The notes: generated from the letters alone by a model not told the origin. A DNA stretch of 58,328 bases from an uncultured Blautia sp. (GCF_934371575.1 NZ_CAKRNY010000019.1:1-58328), one strand, 5' to 3'. Positions 27,848 through 36,564 are shown, numbered from the stretch's first letter. Made by a program: numbers and translations.

Positions 27848-28723
27848 ATGAAAAAAAAGATATTGCTTATGGCTTTGTGCGCTTCCATGCTGCTTCCTGC
27901 TTCTGTGTGGGGCGAGGAGCAGACTTCTGAACAGACCGCAGATGAGGCGCAGATTGATGAATCAGAAGTAACTGTAGTTCAGGACAGGGTAACCCTTGCA
28001 GAAGATACAGATGTACTGGATTATCCGGGAAGAAAAGAGGGAAATGTGATTGGTGAAGTGCTGGCTGAAGATGAGGTCAGTCGTACCGGTACAATTTCAG
28101 AAATCTGGAGCCGGATCATCTTTGAAGATGAAAATGGAGAGGAAAAAACTGGTTACATACCAACATCTATGCTGGAGGGATATCAATCCCAGACTGAATC
28201 AAAGGATGATTCAGATGAAGCTGTAGAAGCGGGAATCATACATAAGAGCAGCGGAAAAGGGATATTTGCAGATGCGGTAGACGAAGTTACCCTTACCGGT
28301 GGTGATAAAGGGGTACTTGTCGGAGATGTGGTAATGGCGTCCGCAGACAGCTCCCTTCGTCCTCTTGGAACATTTCGAATTACTCATTATTGTCCATGCA
28401 GCATTTGTTGTGGTCCCTGGGCAGATGGTGTGACTTCTACCGGTTCAACAGCAGTAACCAACAGAACAATTGCAGTAGACCCTTCCGTTATTCCTTATGG
28501 TTCCAGGGTTGTAATAAATGGCCAGGTTTATATTGCAGAGGATTGTGGTGGTGCAATCAAAAACAACCGCATTGATATTTATGTGGGAAGTCACGCGGAA
28601 GCAGAAGAAAAAGGTGTATTTGAAACAGAAGTTTATCTGCTCGAAGATGGCCAGACTTCTGAGATGACAGAGGAAATTCAGGAGGAAAATGTGGAGTCTC
28701 AGGAAGAAAATCAGGACGAGTGA
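27848..28723 (+). CDS. Secreted SH3/3D-domain protein
   Basis: The 291-residue protein has a signal peptide (MKKKILLMALCASMLLP, cleavage near residue 22) and an acidic linker. An SH3-like domain follows (about 40-110, including IWSRIIFEDENGEEKTGYIP). The C-terminal 3D domain (about 175-265) contains ITHYCPCSICCG, AVDPSVIPYGSRV and AEDCGGAIKNNRIDIY. The three conserved aspartates of 3D domains are in the last two motifs. Related YabE/YuiC proteins act on peptidoglycan during growth or resuscitation; a cell-wall role is inferred. The ATG at 27848 is chosen because it begins the signal peptide and has TTAGGAG upstream; a TTG 36 bp earlier is unlikely. The tail is Glu/Gln-rich. Confidence 0.88.
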   Translation: MKKKILLMALCASMLLPASVWGEEQTSEQTADEAQIDESEVTVVQDRVTLAEDTDVLDYPGRKEGNVIGEVLAEDEVSRTGTISEIWSRIIFEDENGEEKTGYIPTSMLEGYQSQTESKDDSDEAVEAGIIHKSSGKGIFADAVDEVTLTGGDKGVLVGDVVMASADSSLRPLGTFRITHYCPCSICCGPWADGVTSTGSTAVTNRTIAVDPSVIPYGSRVVINGQVYIAEDCGGAIKNNRIDIYVGSHAEAEEKGVFETEVYLLEDGQTSEMTEEIQEENVESQEENQDE

Positions 28724-28747
28724 GCAAAAAGTGTAAAAATGCATGAA

Positions 28748-28762
28748 ACTTTTGTGAAAATT
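28748..28762 (+). promoter_or_regulatory. Candidate CodY box before the exopolysaccharide-control operon
   Basis: ACTTTTGTGAAAATT matches AATTTTCWGAAAATT at 13 of 15 positions. It lies just upstream of a TATAAT (28767-28772) that has no good -35 box. Confidence 0.45.
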
Positions 28763-28788
28763 TGTATATAATATGATGCAAATTAGAC

Positions 28789-28817
28789 TAGCCAATAATT
28801 GCGGCGTAGTGTATAAT
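28789..28817 (+). promoter_or_regulatory. Promoter of the BY-kinase operon
   Basis: TAGCCA (28789-28794), 17-bp spacer, perfect TATAAT (28812-28817), about 100 bp before the kinase start. The intervening leader contains the hairpin at 28822-28855. Confidence 0.65.
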
Positions 28818-28821
28818 AACT

Positions 28822-28855
28822 AGGCGGATATTGTCTGAAAAGACATTATCCGCTT
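28822..28855 (+). repeat. Stable leader hairpin upstream of the BY-kinase gene
   Basis: The arms 28822-28836 and 28841-28855 pair over 15 positions with one T-T mismatch and one G-T wobble, closed by a GAAA tetraloop. No T-run follows. A direct repeat ACCGGCA-AATA-ACCGGCA comes next (28861-28878). Confidence 0.7.
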
Positions 28856-28918
28856 AAAAGACCGGCAAATAACCGGCAGATATTACAGGATAACAAATAG
28901 AATAAGGTGAAAACAATT

Positions 28919-29617
28919 ATGGTAAAAGTGAAAATTGGCGATTGGAAAGCTGATCCATCTATGGACGAGGCCTATAAGGCACTTCGTACCAACATTCAGT
29001 TTTGCGGGGCTGACAAAAAGGTAATTGCATTTACAAGCTGTACTCCTAATGAGGGAAAGAGTAATGTAACTTACCATCTTGCGGCATCTCTTGCAGAGAG
29101 CGGTAAATCCGTACTTTTAATTGACGCAGATCTTCGTAAATCTGTACTTATGGGTAGAGTACAGGTGGATGAGGAAGTAAAGGGACTCACCCATTATCTT
29201 TCCAAACAGGCGAAGCTTTCTGATGTTATTTGTGCAACAAATCTTCCGAAATTTCATATTATTTTTTCAGGTGTTGTTCCGCCAAACCCGGCAGAGCTTC
29301 TTGGAAGCCGTCTTTTTAAAGATATGATTCGTCTTGTGAGAGATGTTTATGATTACATTATTGTTGATACTCCGCCGCTTGGCCGTGTTATTGACTGCGC
29401 AGTTGTTGCGGATTCCTGTGATGGAACTGTGATCGTAATTGAGTCCGGAAGCATCAGCTATCATTTTGTACAGGAAATCAAGTCACAGCTTGAGAAAACA
29501 AACTGCCCGATCATCGGAGCTATTTTGAATAAAGTAGATACCAAAGAGTATGGTAAATACGGTAAATACGGCAAGTACGGAAAATATGGAAAATATGGGG
29601 AATACGGCAAATACTGA
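28919..29617 (+). CDS. cpsD: Bacterial tyrosine kinase, CpsD/CapB type
   Basis: BY-kinases autophosphorylate on a C-terminal tyrosine cluster and control polysaccharide length and export together with a membrane adaptor. The 232-residue protein has Walker A CTPNEGKS (41-48), Walker A' VLLIDADLRKS (65-75) and Walker B YIIVDTPP (146-153). Its tail is unusually regular: EYG, five KYG units, EYG and KY, giving eight tyrosines encoded by a 9-bp DNA repeat. The ATG at 28919 has AAGGTG 10 nt upstream; the GTG inside that motif is the alternative. The matching phosphatase and chain-length adaptor follow, as in streptococcal cps operons, though the gene order differs. Confidence 0.93.
   Translation: MVKVKIGDWKADPSMDEAYKALRTNIQFCGADKKVIAFTSCTPNEGKSNVTYHLAASLAESGKSVLLIDADLRKSVLMGRVQVDEEVKGLTHYLSKQAKLSDVICATNLPKFHIIFSGVVPPNPAELLGSRLFKDMIRLVRDVYDYIIVDTPPLGRVIDCAVVADSCDGTVIVIESGSISYHFVQEIKSQLEKTNCPIIGAILNKVDTKEYGKYGKYGKYGKYGKYGEYGKY
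29546..29614 (+). repeat. 9-bp tandem repeat encoding the tyrosine tail
   Basis: Seven full 9-nt units of the type (A/G)Ar-TAy-GGn plus one partial unit lie at the 3' end of the kinase gene. Third bases vary between units, so the protein repeat is better conserved than the DNA. Confidence 0.85.
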
Positions 29618-29672
29618 TCTTGTTTTGCATGTATGAAACCATAGGATACAAGAATAGAAATGGGCGAAGTGA

Positions 29673-30404
29673 ATGAAGGGTATTTATGATATTCATTGTC
29701 ATATAGTTCCGGGAGTGGATGATGGAGCCAAGAATCTGAAGATGTCTGTTGGCATGCTTCAGAAGGAATATGATGATGGTGTTCGTAACATTATTGCGAC
29801 TCCGCATTTTCGATATGATATGTTTGAGCCTTCGCTGGAACTGGTTAAGAAGCAGTTCCTGCGTTTGAGGAAAGCGGCAGCAGAAATTGGCGACGATGGA
29901 ATTCAGATGTATCTGGGCTGTGAATTGCATTCCAGTATGGATATGACAGAGTGTCTGAAAAACGGTGAAAGGCTTACTATGGCCGGTTCCCGCTATGTTC
30001 TGACTGAATTCCGTACCTCAGATGAGAAGTCTTATATCAGGGAAAGAGTACAGGCGCTTATCCGCAGAGGATATTATCCGATTGTTGCACATGTGGAACG
30101 CTATCGTTCTGCTGTGAAGGGTGGCTTGGACTTTATCGATGAACTGCGGGATATGGGAGCTTATATTCAGATGAATGCCGACAGCATTATTGGTGAGGAT
30201 GGATTTACGGTCAAACGTTTCTGCAAGAAAGTGATCAAAGAAGAAATGCTGGATTTTGTGGGCTCTGATGGTCATGATCTGGCTGGACGTGCACCGCATA
30301 TAGGCAAATGCTACAAAAAAATTGAAAAAATGATGGGTACAGATTATGCTGATATGATCTTTATCAGCAATCCGGAATGTATCATCAATAACGAAAGATT
30401 TTAA
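29673..30404 (+). CDS. cpsB: CpsB/CapC-type tyrosine-protein phosphatase (PHP family)
   Basis: The 243-residue Mn-dependent phosphatase should remove phosphate from the BY-kinase encoded just upstream. PHP-type metal ligands are visible: DIHCHIVPGVDDG (residues 6-18), the glutamate of LGCELH, VAHVERY and the late FVGSDGHD. The ribosome-binding site is poor (GGGCGAAGTGA), suggesting lower translation or coupling to the kinase. A small hairpin overlaps the stop codon (AACCGAA/TTCGGTT, 30403-30423). Confidence 0.93.
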   Translation: MKGIYDIHCHIVPGVDDGAKNLKMSVGMLQKEYDDGVRNIIATPHFRYDMFEPSLELVKKQFLRLRKAAAEIGDDGIQMYLGCELHSSMDMTECLKNGERLTMAGSRYVLTEFRTSDEKSYIRERVQALIRRGYYPIVAHVERYRSAVKGGLDFIDELRDMGAYIQMNADSIIGEDGFTVKRFCKKVIKEEMLDFVGSDGHDLAGRAPHIGKCYKKIEKMMGTDYADMIFISNPECIINNERF

Positions 30405-30520
30405 CCGAAGCAGATGTTCGGTTACAAACAGACAGTAAAGCGGATGGCAGATATCTGTCTGCAGGAAACATGTTTATGAAAAAAAAGCGAACGAAAATTA
30501 CAGGGTAACGGAGAAAAAGA

Positions 30521-31252
30521 ATGGAAAATCAGGTTACAAATAACGATGAAATCGAAATCGATCTGGGTGAGATCTTTCACCTGATTCTCAGCAGACTGGG
30601 AATCATTATTCTTTCTGGTATTATTCTGGGTGTGATCTCCATTATTGGAACAATGCTTTTTATCACTCCAAAGTATGAATCTACCACGAAAATCATGGTA
30701 CTGAATAAACAGGACAGTAATACACTGACCAGTGCGGATATGCAGACAAGTACACAGCTGACCAAGGACTATGCGGAACTTATCCAGAGCCGTACTGTTC
30801 TGGAGGGTGTAATTGCACAGCTGAATCTGGATATCACTTATCAGCAGCTTCTCGATAAGCTGACTGTAGAGACTTCAAGTGACAGCCGTATCGTTTCCAT
30901 TATCGTATCAGATGAGGATCCGTATACAGCAAGTGAAATAGCAAATGCAATTCGTGATATGGCAGCAGAGCATATTCAGTCTGTTATGGATATTGAGGCA
31001 GTTAATGTAGTTGACAGTGCTAATATTCCAAGTGAAAAAGCTAGTCCGAGTCTTGGCAAGAATGGCGTGATCGGAGGCCTTCTGGGTGTGATCATTGCAA
31101 TGGCTGTTGTAATCATTATTTATCTTACGAACGATACTATTAAACTGGAAGAAGATGTAGAACGTTATCTGGGTCTGTCTGTTCTGGGAAGTATTCCATT
31201 TTCTGAGAAAGAGAGCAGATCAAAGAAGCAGAGATCAAGAAAACGTCGCTGA
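30521..31252 (+). CDS. cpsC: Polysaccharide chain-length determinant/BY-kinase adaptor (Wzz, CpsC/YveK type)
   Basis: The 243-residue protein has the Wzz layout. A short cytoplasmic N-terminus is followed by TM1 at about 27-50 (IIILSGIILGVISIIGTMLF), an extracellular helical loop (about 51-185), and TM2 at about 190-210. The cytoplasmic tail is basic (SKKQRSRKRR). In Gram-positives such adaptors activate a separate BY-kinase through the tail after TM2, fitting the CpsD-type kinase two genes upstream. GGAG lies before the ATG. Confidence 0.9.
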   Translation: MENQVTNNDEIEIDLGEIFHLILSRLGIIILSGIILGVISIIGTMLFITPKYESTTKIMVLNKQDSNTLTSADMQTSTQLTKDYAELIQSRTVLEGVIAQLNLDITYQQLLDKLTVETSSDSRIVSIIVSDEDPYTASEIANAIRDMAAEHIQSVMDIEAVNVVDSANIPSEKASPSLGKNGVIGGLLGVIIAMAVVIIIYLTNDTIKLEEDVERYLGLSVLGSIPFSEKESRSKKQRSRKRR

Positions 31253-31279
31253 TAAAAACGAGTATAAGGAGCATGTGAT

Positions 31280-32038
31280 ATGCGTAAATGGTTGATTGTT
31301 TTGATGACAGCAGTGGCAATTGGATCAACAGCCATTCTTGGATGGCTTTATGTGGGACAGGACCGCAAGGGACCTGAAATAACTATTGCTGACAGCAAAA
31401 AGGACAGTTTCACAGCGGATATGACTACAGAGGATCTTCTGGAGGGTGTAAAAGCTGTTGATGAAAAAGATGGAGATGTTTCTGACAGTCTGACAGTTGA
31501 AAATGTATATTCCAATGAAAAAGGTGATGAGGTAACCGTTGTTTATGTTGCAAAGGATAATAGCAACAATGTAACAAAGGTGACATATCATATGACCTCT
31601 GACGGAGTCCTGCCTGGAGCTGTTATTTCCGGTTCTGATGTAGCCGATAAGACAATGCTTGACGGGGAAACCACTGGTGAATCAGATGAGGACTTTGAGA
31701 ATGATGAGGATTTACCGGATGAAGAGGAAGAGCTGACTGAGGAAGAGAAAGCGCAGGAAAGAGAAGAAGCGAAGATTGACAGCCTGAGCCCTCAGGATCC
31801 GCGGTTCTATCTTACAACTTACTATGTTGAGATCGCAAGGGGAACCCAGATCGACAGACTGAGCTATGTGAAAGACATTCAGGATGATAGAGATGCGTCC
31901 AATGAACTTTACCGTAAAATTCAGATCACCGGTAATGTGGATGTGAATACACCAGGTACTTATGAGCTGACTTATTATGTTGTGGACTCCAATGGAAATG
32001 CTTCAAATGGTGCTGTCCTGACTGTTGTGGTAAAATAA
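31280..32038 (+). CDS. Membrane-anchored protein with Ig-like (DUF5011-type) domains
   Basis: The 252-residue protein has one N-terminal hydrophobic anchor (about 4-25). An Ig-like fold follows, of the kind found in bacterial surface proteins (VKAVDEKDGDVSDSLTVENV, then VVYVAKDNSNNVTKV). Next is a strongly acidic Glu/Asp linker (about 130-160), then a second Ig-like half domain ending LTYYVVDSNGNASNGAVLTV. The DUF5011/HYR-like call rests on the DGD-S-V and Y-V-D-NGN patterns. It lies inside the exopolysaccharide-control operon, so a role at the export or wall-attachment site is possible. No catalytic motif was seen. Confidence 0.75.
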   Translation: MRKWLIVLMTAVAIGSTAILGWLYVGQDRKGPEITIADSKKDSFTADMTTEDLLEGVKAVDEKDGDVSDSLTVENVYSNEKGDEVTVVYVAKDNSNNVTKVTYHMTSDGVLPGAVISGSDVADKTMLDGETTGESDEDFENDEDLPDEEEELTEEEKAQEREEAKIDSLSPQDPRFYLTTYYVEIARGTQIDRLSYVKDIQDDRDASNELYRKIQITGNVDVNTPGTYELTYYVVDSNGNASNGAVLTVVVK

Positions 32039-32101
32039 ACAGATCAGACAAATGTAACACTAAGATACATTATATGACCAGCATATTTACAGGAGTGAAA
32101 A

Positions 32102-33019
32102 ATGAAATCCTCTATTTTGAAAAAAAGCCTTGTCTGTCTTGGTGCAGTACTGTTACTGGAAAGCCCGGCTGTAGCAGCTGTGACCGAACATACAGTACAG
32201 GCAAAGGAAACTGATTCTGAAACAGATACTGACAATATCAAAAGTATTCTGCTGATCGGACAGGACAGGCGGGAAGAACAGTCCAGACAGCGTTCTGACT
32301 CTATGATTCTTGCTACGTTGGATAAAGACCAGGGAACGATCAGTCTGACTTCTTTTATGAGAGATCTGTATGTTTCGATTCCGGGATATTCCAGTACCCG
32401 TATTAATGCAGCTTATGCATATGGTGGAATGGAGCTTCTGGATGAGACTCTGGAAGAGAATTTCGGGATAAAGATAGACGGAAATGTGGAAGTTGATTTT
32501 GAAGTTTTTAAGGTACTGGTAGATAAAGTGGGCGGAATTGATCTGGAGCTTACTCATGCCGAAGCTGATTATATATGCGGAAGAGACCAAAACGTTCTAT
32601 ATCCGCAGCCGCTTCGTACAGACTGGAATCTTCAGGCAGGCGTGAATCATCTGGATGGAGAGCAGGCACTGATCCATGCCCGTAACCGTTCCATTGGCAA
32701 TTCAGATTATCGCAGAACGGAAAGACAGCAGGAAGTTCTGAAAGCTGCCTTTGCCAAGGTGAAAGATTTGGGTATTCTGGATATGGGAGGATTGGTCAAG
32801 GATGTGCTCCCACTGGTGACGACAGATCTTTCACTGTGGGATATGACTGGTTATGCTCTCGATGTGATTGGAATGAGTGTGGATGATATTTCGTCTTACA
32901 GAATTCCGGAAGACGGATCTTATACACCTCAGACCATTAACGGCATGCAGGTGCTGGTTCCGGATCTTGCACAAAATCGTGAGTATCTTCAGCAGGTTCT
33001 GTATCATGCTGGTGAATAG
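32102..33019 (+). CDS. LytR-CpsA-Psr (LCP) family glycopolymer ligase
   Basis: LCP enzymes move teichoic acids or capsular polysaccharide from undecaprenyl-diphosphate to peptidoglycan. The 305-residue protein has an N-terminal signal or anchor segment (about 8-26) and the core signatures SILLIGQDRRE, RSDSMILATLD, TSFMRDLYVSIPG, RINAAYAYGG, VGGID and a late HARNRSIGNSDYRRTERQQ with the conserved arginines. It closes the BY-kinase operon and should use the polymer that kinase controls. The polymer-synthesis genes are not nearby. A perfect 11-bp hairpin follows. Confidence 0.92.
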   Translation: MKSSILKKSLVCLGAVLLLESPAVAAVTEHTVQAKETDSETDTDNIKSILLIGQDRREEQSRQRSDSMILATLDKDQGTISLTSFMRDLYVSIPGYSSTRINAAYAYGGMELLDETLEENFGIKIDGNVEVDFEVFKVLVDKVGGIDLELTHAEADYICGRDQNVLYPQPLRTDWNLQAGVNHLDGEQALIHARNRSIGNSDYRRTERQQEVLKAAFAKVKDLGILDMGGLVKDVLPLVTTDLSLWDMTGYALDVIGMSVDDISSYRIPEDGSYTPQTINGMQVLVPDLAQNREYLQQVLYHAGE

Positions 33020-33033
33020 ATTATAAGTAAATT

Positions 33034-33067
33034 CAGGCGGTTCGAATTACACGAACCGCCTGTTGTG
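33034..33067 (+). terminator. Hairpin after the LCP gene
   Basis: CAGGCGGTTCG (33034-33044) and CGAACCGCCTG (33052-33062) form a perfect 11-bp stem. The tail TTGTGTT is only moderately T-rich, so read-through into the PAP2 gene is possible. Confidence 0.7.
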
Positions 33068-33090
33068 TTATGTGAAAGAGAGGGTCGAAA

Positions 33091-33654
33091 ATGGGAATTC
33101 TGGAAGGAATTCATAATATAGATGCACAGATATTGCTTTTTATACAACAGTATTTGAGGAGTGATTTGTTTAGCTGGTTCTGGAAGGGCGTAACCTTTCT
33201 GGGGGACGCTGGGTGGTTTTGGATCGTTCTTACAGCTTTTCTGCTTTTTCAGAAGAAAACACGAAAAGCGGGATTTACAGCTGCGCTGGCATTGATAATC
33301 GGATCAATTGTGACGAACCTGATACTTAAGAATGCAGTGGCGAGAATACGCCCTTATGATGCTGTGGAGGGGCTGATTCCTCTTGTGGCGAAGCTGAAGG
33401 ATTATTCTTTTCCGTCCGGGCACACCTGTGCTTCTTTTGCATGTGCTGTGGTGTATTATAGAATGTATCCTGATAAGCCTGGAAAAGCAGCGCTTATTCT
33501 GGCTGTGCTGATTGCAGTATCAAGGCTTTATGTGGGCGTTCATTATCCTACAGACGTTCTTGCAGGAGGGCTGATTGGCTGGTTAAGTGCTGTCGCTGCC
33601 ATGGAAATGGTTCCATATCTTGAAAGAAGAAAAACTGTAAAAGATAAAAATTAA
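33091..33654 (+). CDS. PAP2-family membrane phosphatase
   Basis: The 187-residue, multi-pass membrane protein has the three PAP2 motifs: KNAVARIRP, YSFPSGHT and SRLYVGVHYPTDVLAG. Family members of this size (BcrC/PgpB-like) dephosphorylate undecaprenyl pyrophosphate or other lipid phosphates. Its place after the LCP ligase, which releases undecaprenyl phosphates, suggests lipid-carrier recycling (inference). The next gene follows 10 bp later. Confidence 0.9.
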   Translation: MGILEGIHNIDAQILLFIQQYLRSDLFSWFWKGVTFLGDAGWFWIVLTAFLLFQKKTRKAGFTAALALIIGSIVTNLILKNAVARIRPYDAVEGLIPLVAKLKDYSFPSGHTCASFACAVVYYRMYPDKPGKAALILAVLIAVSRLYVGVHYPTDVLAGGLIGWLSAVAAMEMVPYLERRKTVKDKN

Positions 33655-33664
33655 AGGAGGATTT

Positions 33665-34831
33665 ATGGAGGAGAAGAGGAATATACAGAAGGTCTGCCCA
33701 TATGCGAAAAAATGTGGGGGATGCCAGTATCAGGGGATCCCTTATTCCACGCAGCTGAAGAAGAAACAGAATCAGGTGCAGGGGCTGTTAAAAAAATTCG
33801 GGAATGTGAAGCCTGTTATTGGAATGAAGGATCCGTATTTTTACAGAAACAAAGTTCATGCTGTGTTTGACCGTGACCGGAAGGGAAATATAATTTCAGG
33901 AATTTATGAGGCTGGTTCTCACAGGGTAGTTTCCATTGATCAGTGTCTGATCGAAGATGAGAAAAGCCAGGAAATCATCCGGACAATCCGTGGAATGCTG
34001 AAGTCTTTCAAAATCAAGACATATGATGAGGATACAGGTTATGGACTTCTTCGCCATGTTCTGGTTCGCAGAGGATTTGTCACAGGCGAAGTAATGGTGG
34101 TTTTAGTGACGGCTTCTCCTATTTTTCCTTCTAAAAATAATTTTGTAAAAGCATTGCGTAAGGTTCATCCTGAAATCAGCACAGTAGTATTGAATATTAA
34201 TGATAAGAGTACCAGCATGGTTCTGGGAGAACGGGAAATTGTACTTTACGGAAAAGGTTTTATACGTGATACACTTTGTGGGAAGTCTTTTCGAATTTCA
34301 CCTAAATCGTTTTATCAGGTAAATCCGGTGCAGACAGAGCTTCTTTATGGAAAGGCTGTGGAATTTGCAGGACTTACAGGAAACGAGAAGGTGATAGACG
34401 CATACTGCGGAATCGGAACCATAGGTCTGGTAGCTGCCGGTAAAGCCAAGGAAGTAATCGGTATAGAACTGAATAAGGATGCAGTCCGTGATGCAAGGAT
34501 CAATGCAAGAGAAAATAAAGTGGTAAATATTTCTTTTCGTCAGGGAGATGCAGGAGAGTTTATGGAAGCTATGGCAGCGGCCGGAGAGAAGGCAGATGTA
34601 GTCTTTATGGATCCTCCCCGGTCCGGAAGCAGTGAGAAATTTTTGAATTCTGTAGTCAGACTGGCTCCGAAGAAAATTGTATATATTTCCTGCAATCCGG
34701 AAACTCTTGCAAGAGACCTTCTTTTCCTGACGAAAAAAAATTATAAAGTTAAGGAGATCCAGCCTGTGGAAATGTTCTGTTTTACAGAGCATACAGAGGT
34801 TGTGACCTGGTTGGAAAGAGGTGCTTTATGA
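33665..34831 (+). CDS. rlmCD: 23S rRNA (uracil-5-)-methyltransferase, RlmCD/RumA type
   Basis: The enzyme makes m5U in 23S rRNA using S-adenosylmethionine. The 388-residue protein is shorter than usual because it lacks an N-terminal TRAM domain. Four cysteines match the [4Fe-4S] ligands: C11, C17 and C20 in CPYAKKCGGC, and C94 in DQCLIED. SAM binding is at VIDAYCGIGTIGL, and the catalytic cysteine is C343 in YISCNPETLARDL. The stop codon overlaps the next start (ATGA). AAAGGAGG lies before the ATG. A tRNA m5U54 role cannot be excluded. Confidence 0.9.
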   Translation: MEEKRNIQKVCPYAKKCGGCQYQGIPYSTQLKKKQNQVQGLLKKFGNVKPVIGMKDPYFYRNKVHAVFDRDRKGNIISGIYEAGSHRVVSIDQCLIEDEKSQEIIRTIRGMLKSFKIKTYDEDTGYGLLRHVLVRRGFVTGEVMVVLVTASPIFPSKNNFVKALRKVHPEISTVVLNINDKSTSMVLGEREIVLYGKGFIRDTLCGKSFRISPKSFYQVNPVQTELLYGKAVEFAGLTGNEKVIDAYCGIGTIGLVAAGKAKEVIGIELNKDAVRDARINARENKVVNISFRQGDAGEFMEAMAAAGEKADVVFMDPPRSGSSEKFLNSVVRLAPKKIVYISCNPETLARDLLFLTKKNYKVKEIQPVEMFCFTEHTEVVTWLERGAL

Positions 34832-35169
34832 TGACTACAGTAACCGGTACCATGGAGTGGGTGCTGGAGAATATTGCAGGCTTTGCGATTGTGATTTTTG
34901 AATTTATCGGAGTAGCGATCATTATCTGGAGCGGTATTACCGGGTTTTTAAAATGGCTGAAGCATGCAGGTGATACAGGTGTTTATCTGGCAAAAGGACT
35001 TGCCATGGGCCTTGAATTTAAAATGGGAAGTGAGATTCTTCGAACAGTAGTTGTGCGTGAATGGAGAGAAATCGGAATTGTAGCAGGAATCATTGCCCTT
35101 CGTGCGGCACTTACATTCCTGCTTCACTGGGAAATTAAGGAAGAGGAAAAAAACGGCGATCATAAGTGA
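34828..35169 (+). CDS. DUF1622-family small membrane protein
   Basis: The 113-residue protein has three hydrophobic segments (about 15-40, 45-65 and 82-100) with the pattern GVAIIIWSGITGFLKWL...RLGEFK-like EFKMGSEILRTVV, as in DUF1622 proteins. It overlaps the methyltransferase stop codon by 4 bp; a second ATG at 34831 is equally possible, with GAGGTG 5-8 nt upstream. The function is unknown. Confidence 0.8.
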   Translation: MMTTVTGTMEWVLENIAGFAIVIFEFIGVAIIIWSGITGFLKWLKHAGDTGVYLAKGLAMGLEFKMGSEILRTVVVREWREIGIVAGIIALRAALTFLLHWEIKEEEKNGDHK

Positions 35170-35182
35170 GAGGAGAATAATC

Positions 35183-36529
35183 ATGAAGAAAAAAGCAGTT
35201 CTTGCAATGGGAATCGTTTTTGGGACAGCAGTGTTTTCGGGCTGTGGAACCGGTGAAGTGAAGGAGATTCTGGACCAGACACAGGCGAATCTTAATGAGG
35301 TGAAGTCTGCCAGCGGGGATATGAATTTTCAGGTAGTGATCAATCTGGCACAGCAGGGGCTTGATATGGATATGGAGGCCTCCTTGGAAGGTGACTGGAA
35401 GGTTAACAGCCAGGAGAATGCCTTTGCTTTTGATGGAAGTCTGAATATGAATCTGATGAATCTGAACATGGATGTTTCAATCTACAGTGTTCAGGAAGAA
35501 GGGAAACAGGTGATTTACACGAAGCTTGGAGATACCTGGAGCCGATCCGAGGAAGAGCTTGCAGAGGAGACTGCCAATTACTGGGAGCAGTTTGAAGCCT
35601 TTTCACCTTCCACCGCCGAAGTGATCAGTAAGGAGGCGGATGAGAATCCGGAGCTTCATTTTGTGGTAACGGGTGAGGATGTGGAGAAGCTTCTGGAAAG
35701 TGCAGGGCTTACAGCAGAAGATTTTGGTGAACTGGAGGATATGTCTGCACTTCAGGCTGAAATTGATCTCACAGTGGGAAAGGATGACAGCCTTCCGGTA
35801 TCAGCCACTGTTGACTTCGGAGACAGCTTAAGTGCTGCTGCATCAGCAGAAGAAGATACTGATGTGGAGATTTCCACATGTAAGATAAATGTTAATGTTA
35901 AAGATTATAATGAAACGGCAGAAATCAGTGTTCCGGATGAAGCCAGAGATGCCAGCGAAACAGAAGGTGATGTCCTTGATTCACTGGAAAAAGATGTTCT
36001 TGGAGAAAATAACGGGGATGCTTCAGAAGAAAGTCAGCCTGTTGTAAATGAAGATGGATCTTACACCCTGTCAGATTATGAAAATCAGGCAGTTGCTACA
36101 GTGAAGGTACCTGAGAATTATAATCTGGATTTTGCAGAACAGACCTATCTGAGCTGTTCGAAAGACACTGAGGCGGAAGGATCTGTTTCCGCCATTTATC
36201 AGATTGTCGATATCAGTGATGATTTCACTGAGGAAAATTTTGAGAATACCTATATTCTTACAGACCAGAATATAAAGGATTCCGGATACAGCACATACGA
36301 AACTACAGGTCCGGACAGTCTGAACGTAGGAGAGAAAGAGCTTTCCTGCATTACTGTGAGATATGGCTATGAAGGGGATTCTGTCGGTGATCAGATTGTA
36401 TTGTGGGAAAAGATGGACGACAATCATCTTCTGGTATGTACTGTAATGGCATCAGAAATTGATGGAGAAAAAATAACTGATTCTGTGCAGAAATTTGCAG
36501 ATGAGCTTTTTTCCGGGGTAAATGTCTGA
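35183..36529 (+). CDS. Large secreted lipoprotein
   Basis: The 448-residue protein has a lipoprotein signal peptide with lipobox VFSGC (C20 or thereabouts). The first domain (about 25-260) resembles LppX/DUF6612-type lipoproteins, with EILDQTQANLNEVKSASGDM and an alternating beta pattern. An acidic, serine-rich linker follows, then a second domain (about 300-448). The ATG at 35183 has AGAGGAG upstream, 13 bp after the DUF1622 gene; a longer frame overlapping that gene is rejected. Family assignment is tentative, and ligand and function are unknown. Confidence 0.75.
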   Translation: MKKKAVLAMGIVFGTAVFSGCGTGEVKEILDQTQANLNEVKSASGDMNFQVVINLAQQGLDMDMEASLEGDWKVNSQENAFAFDGSLNMNLMNLNMDVSIYSVQEEGKQVIYTKLGDTWSRSEEELAEETANYWEQFEAFSPSTAEVISKEADENPELHFVVTGEDVEKLLESAGLTAEDFGELEDMSALQAEIDLTVGKDDSLPVSATVDFGDSLSAAASAEEDTDVEISTCKINVNVKDYNETAEISVPDEARDASETEGDVLDSLEKDVLGENNGDASEESQPVVNEDGSYTLSDYENQAVATVKVPENYNLDFAEQTYLSCSKDTEAEGSVSAIYQIVDISDDFTEENFENTYILTDQNIKDSGYSTYETTGPDSLNVGEKELSCITVRYGYEGDSVGDQIVLWEKMDDNHLLVCTVMASEIDGEKITDSVQKFADELFSGVNV

Positions 36530-36564
36530 AAAAAGACGACTAAGAGTGGGAGAAGTAACAGAGT

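Noticed and set aside
29546..29614. CRISPR-like array
   Set aside because: The repeats are 9 bp, contiguous and in frame with the kinase; there are no spacers. No CRISPR array was seen anywhere in the window.
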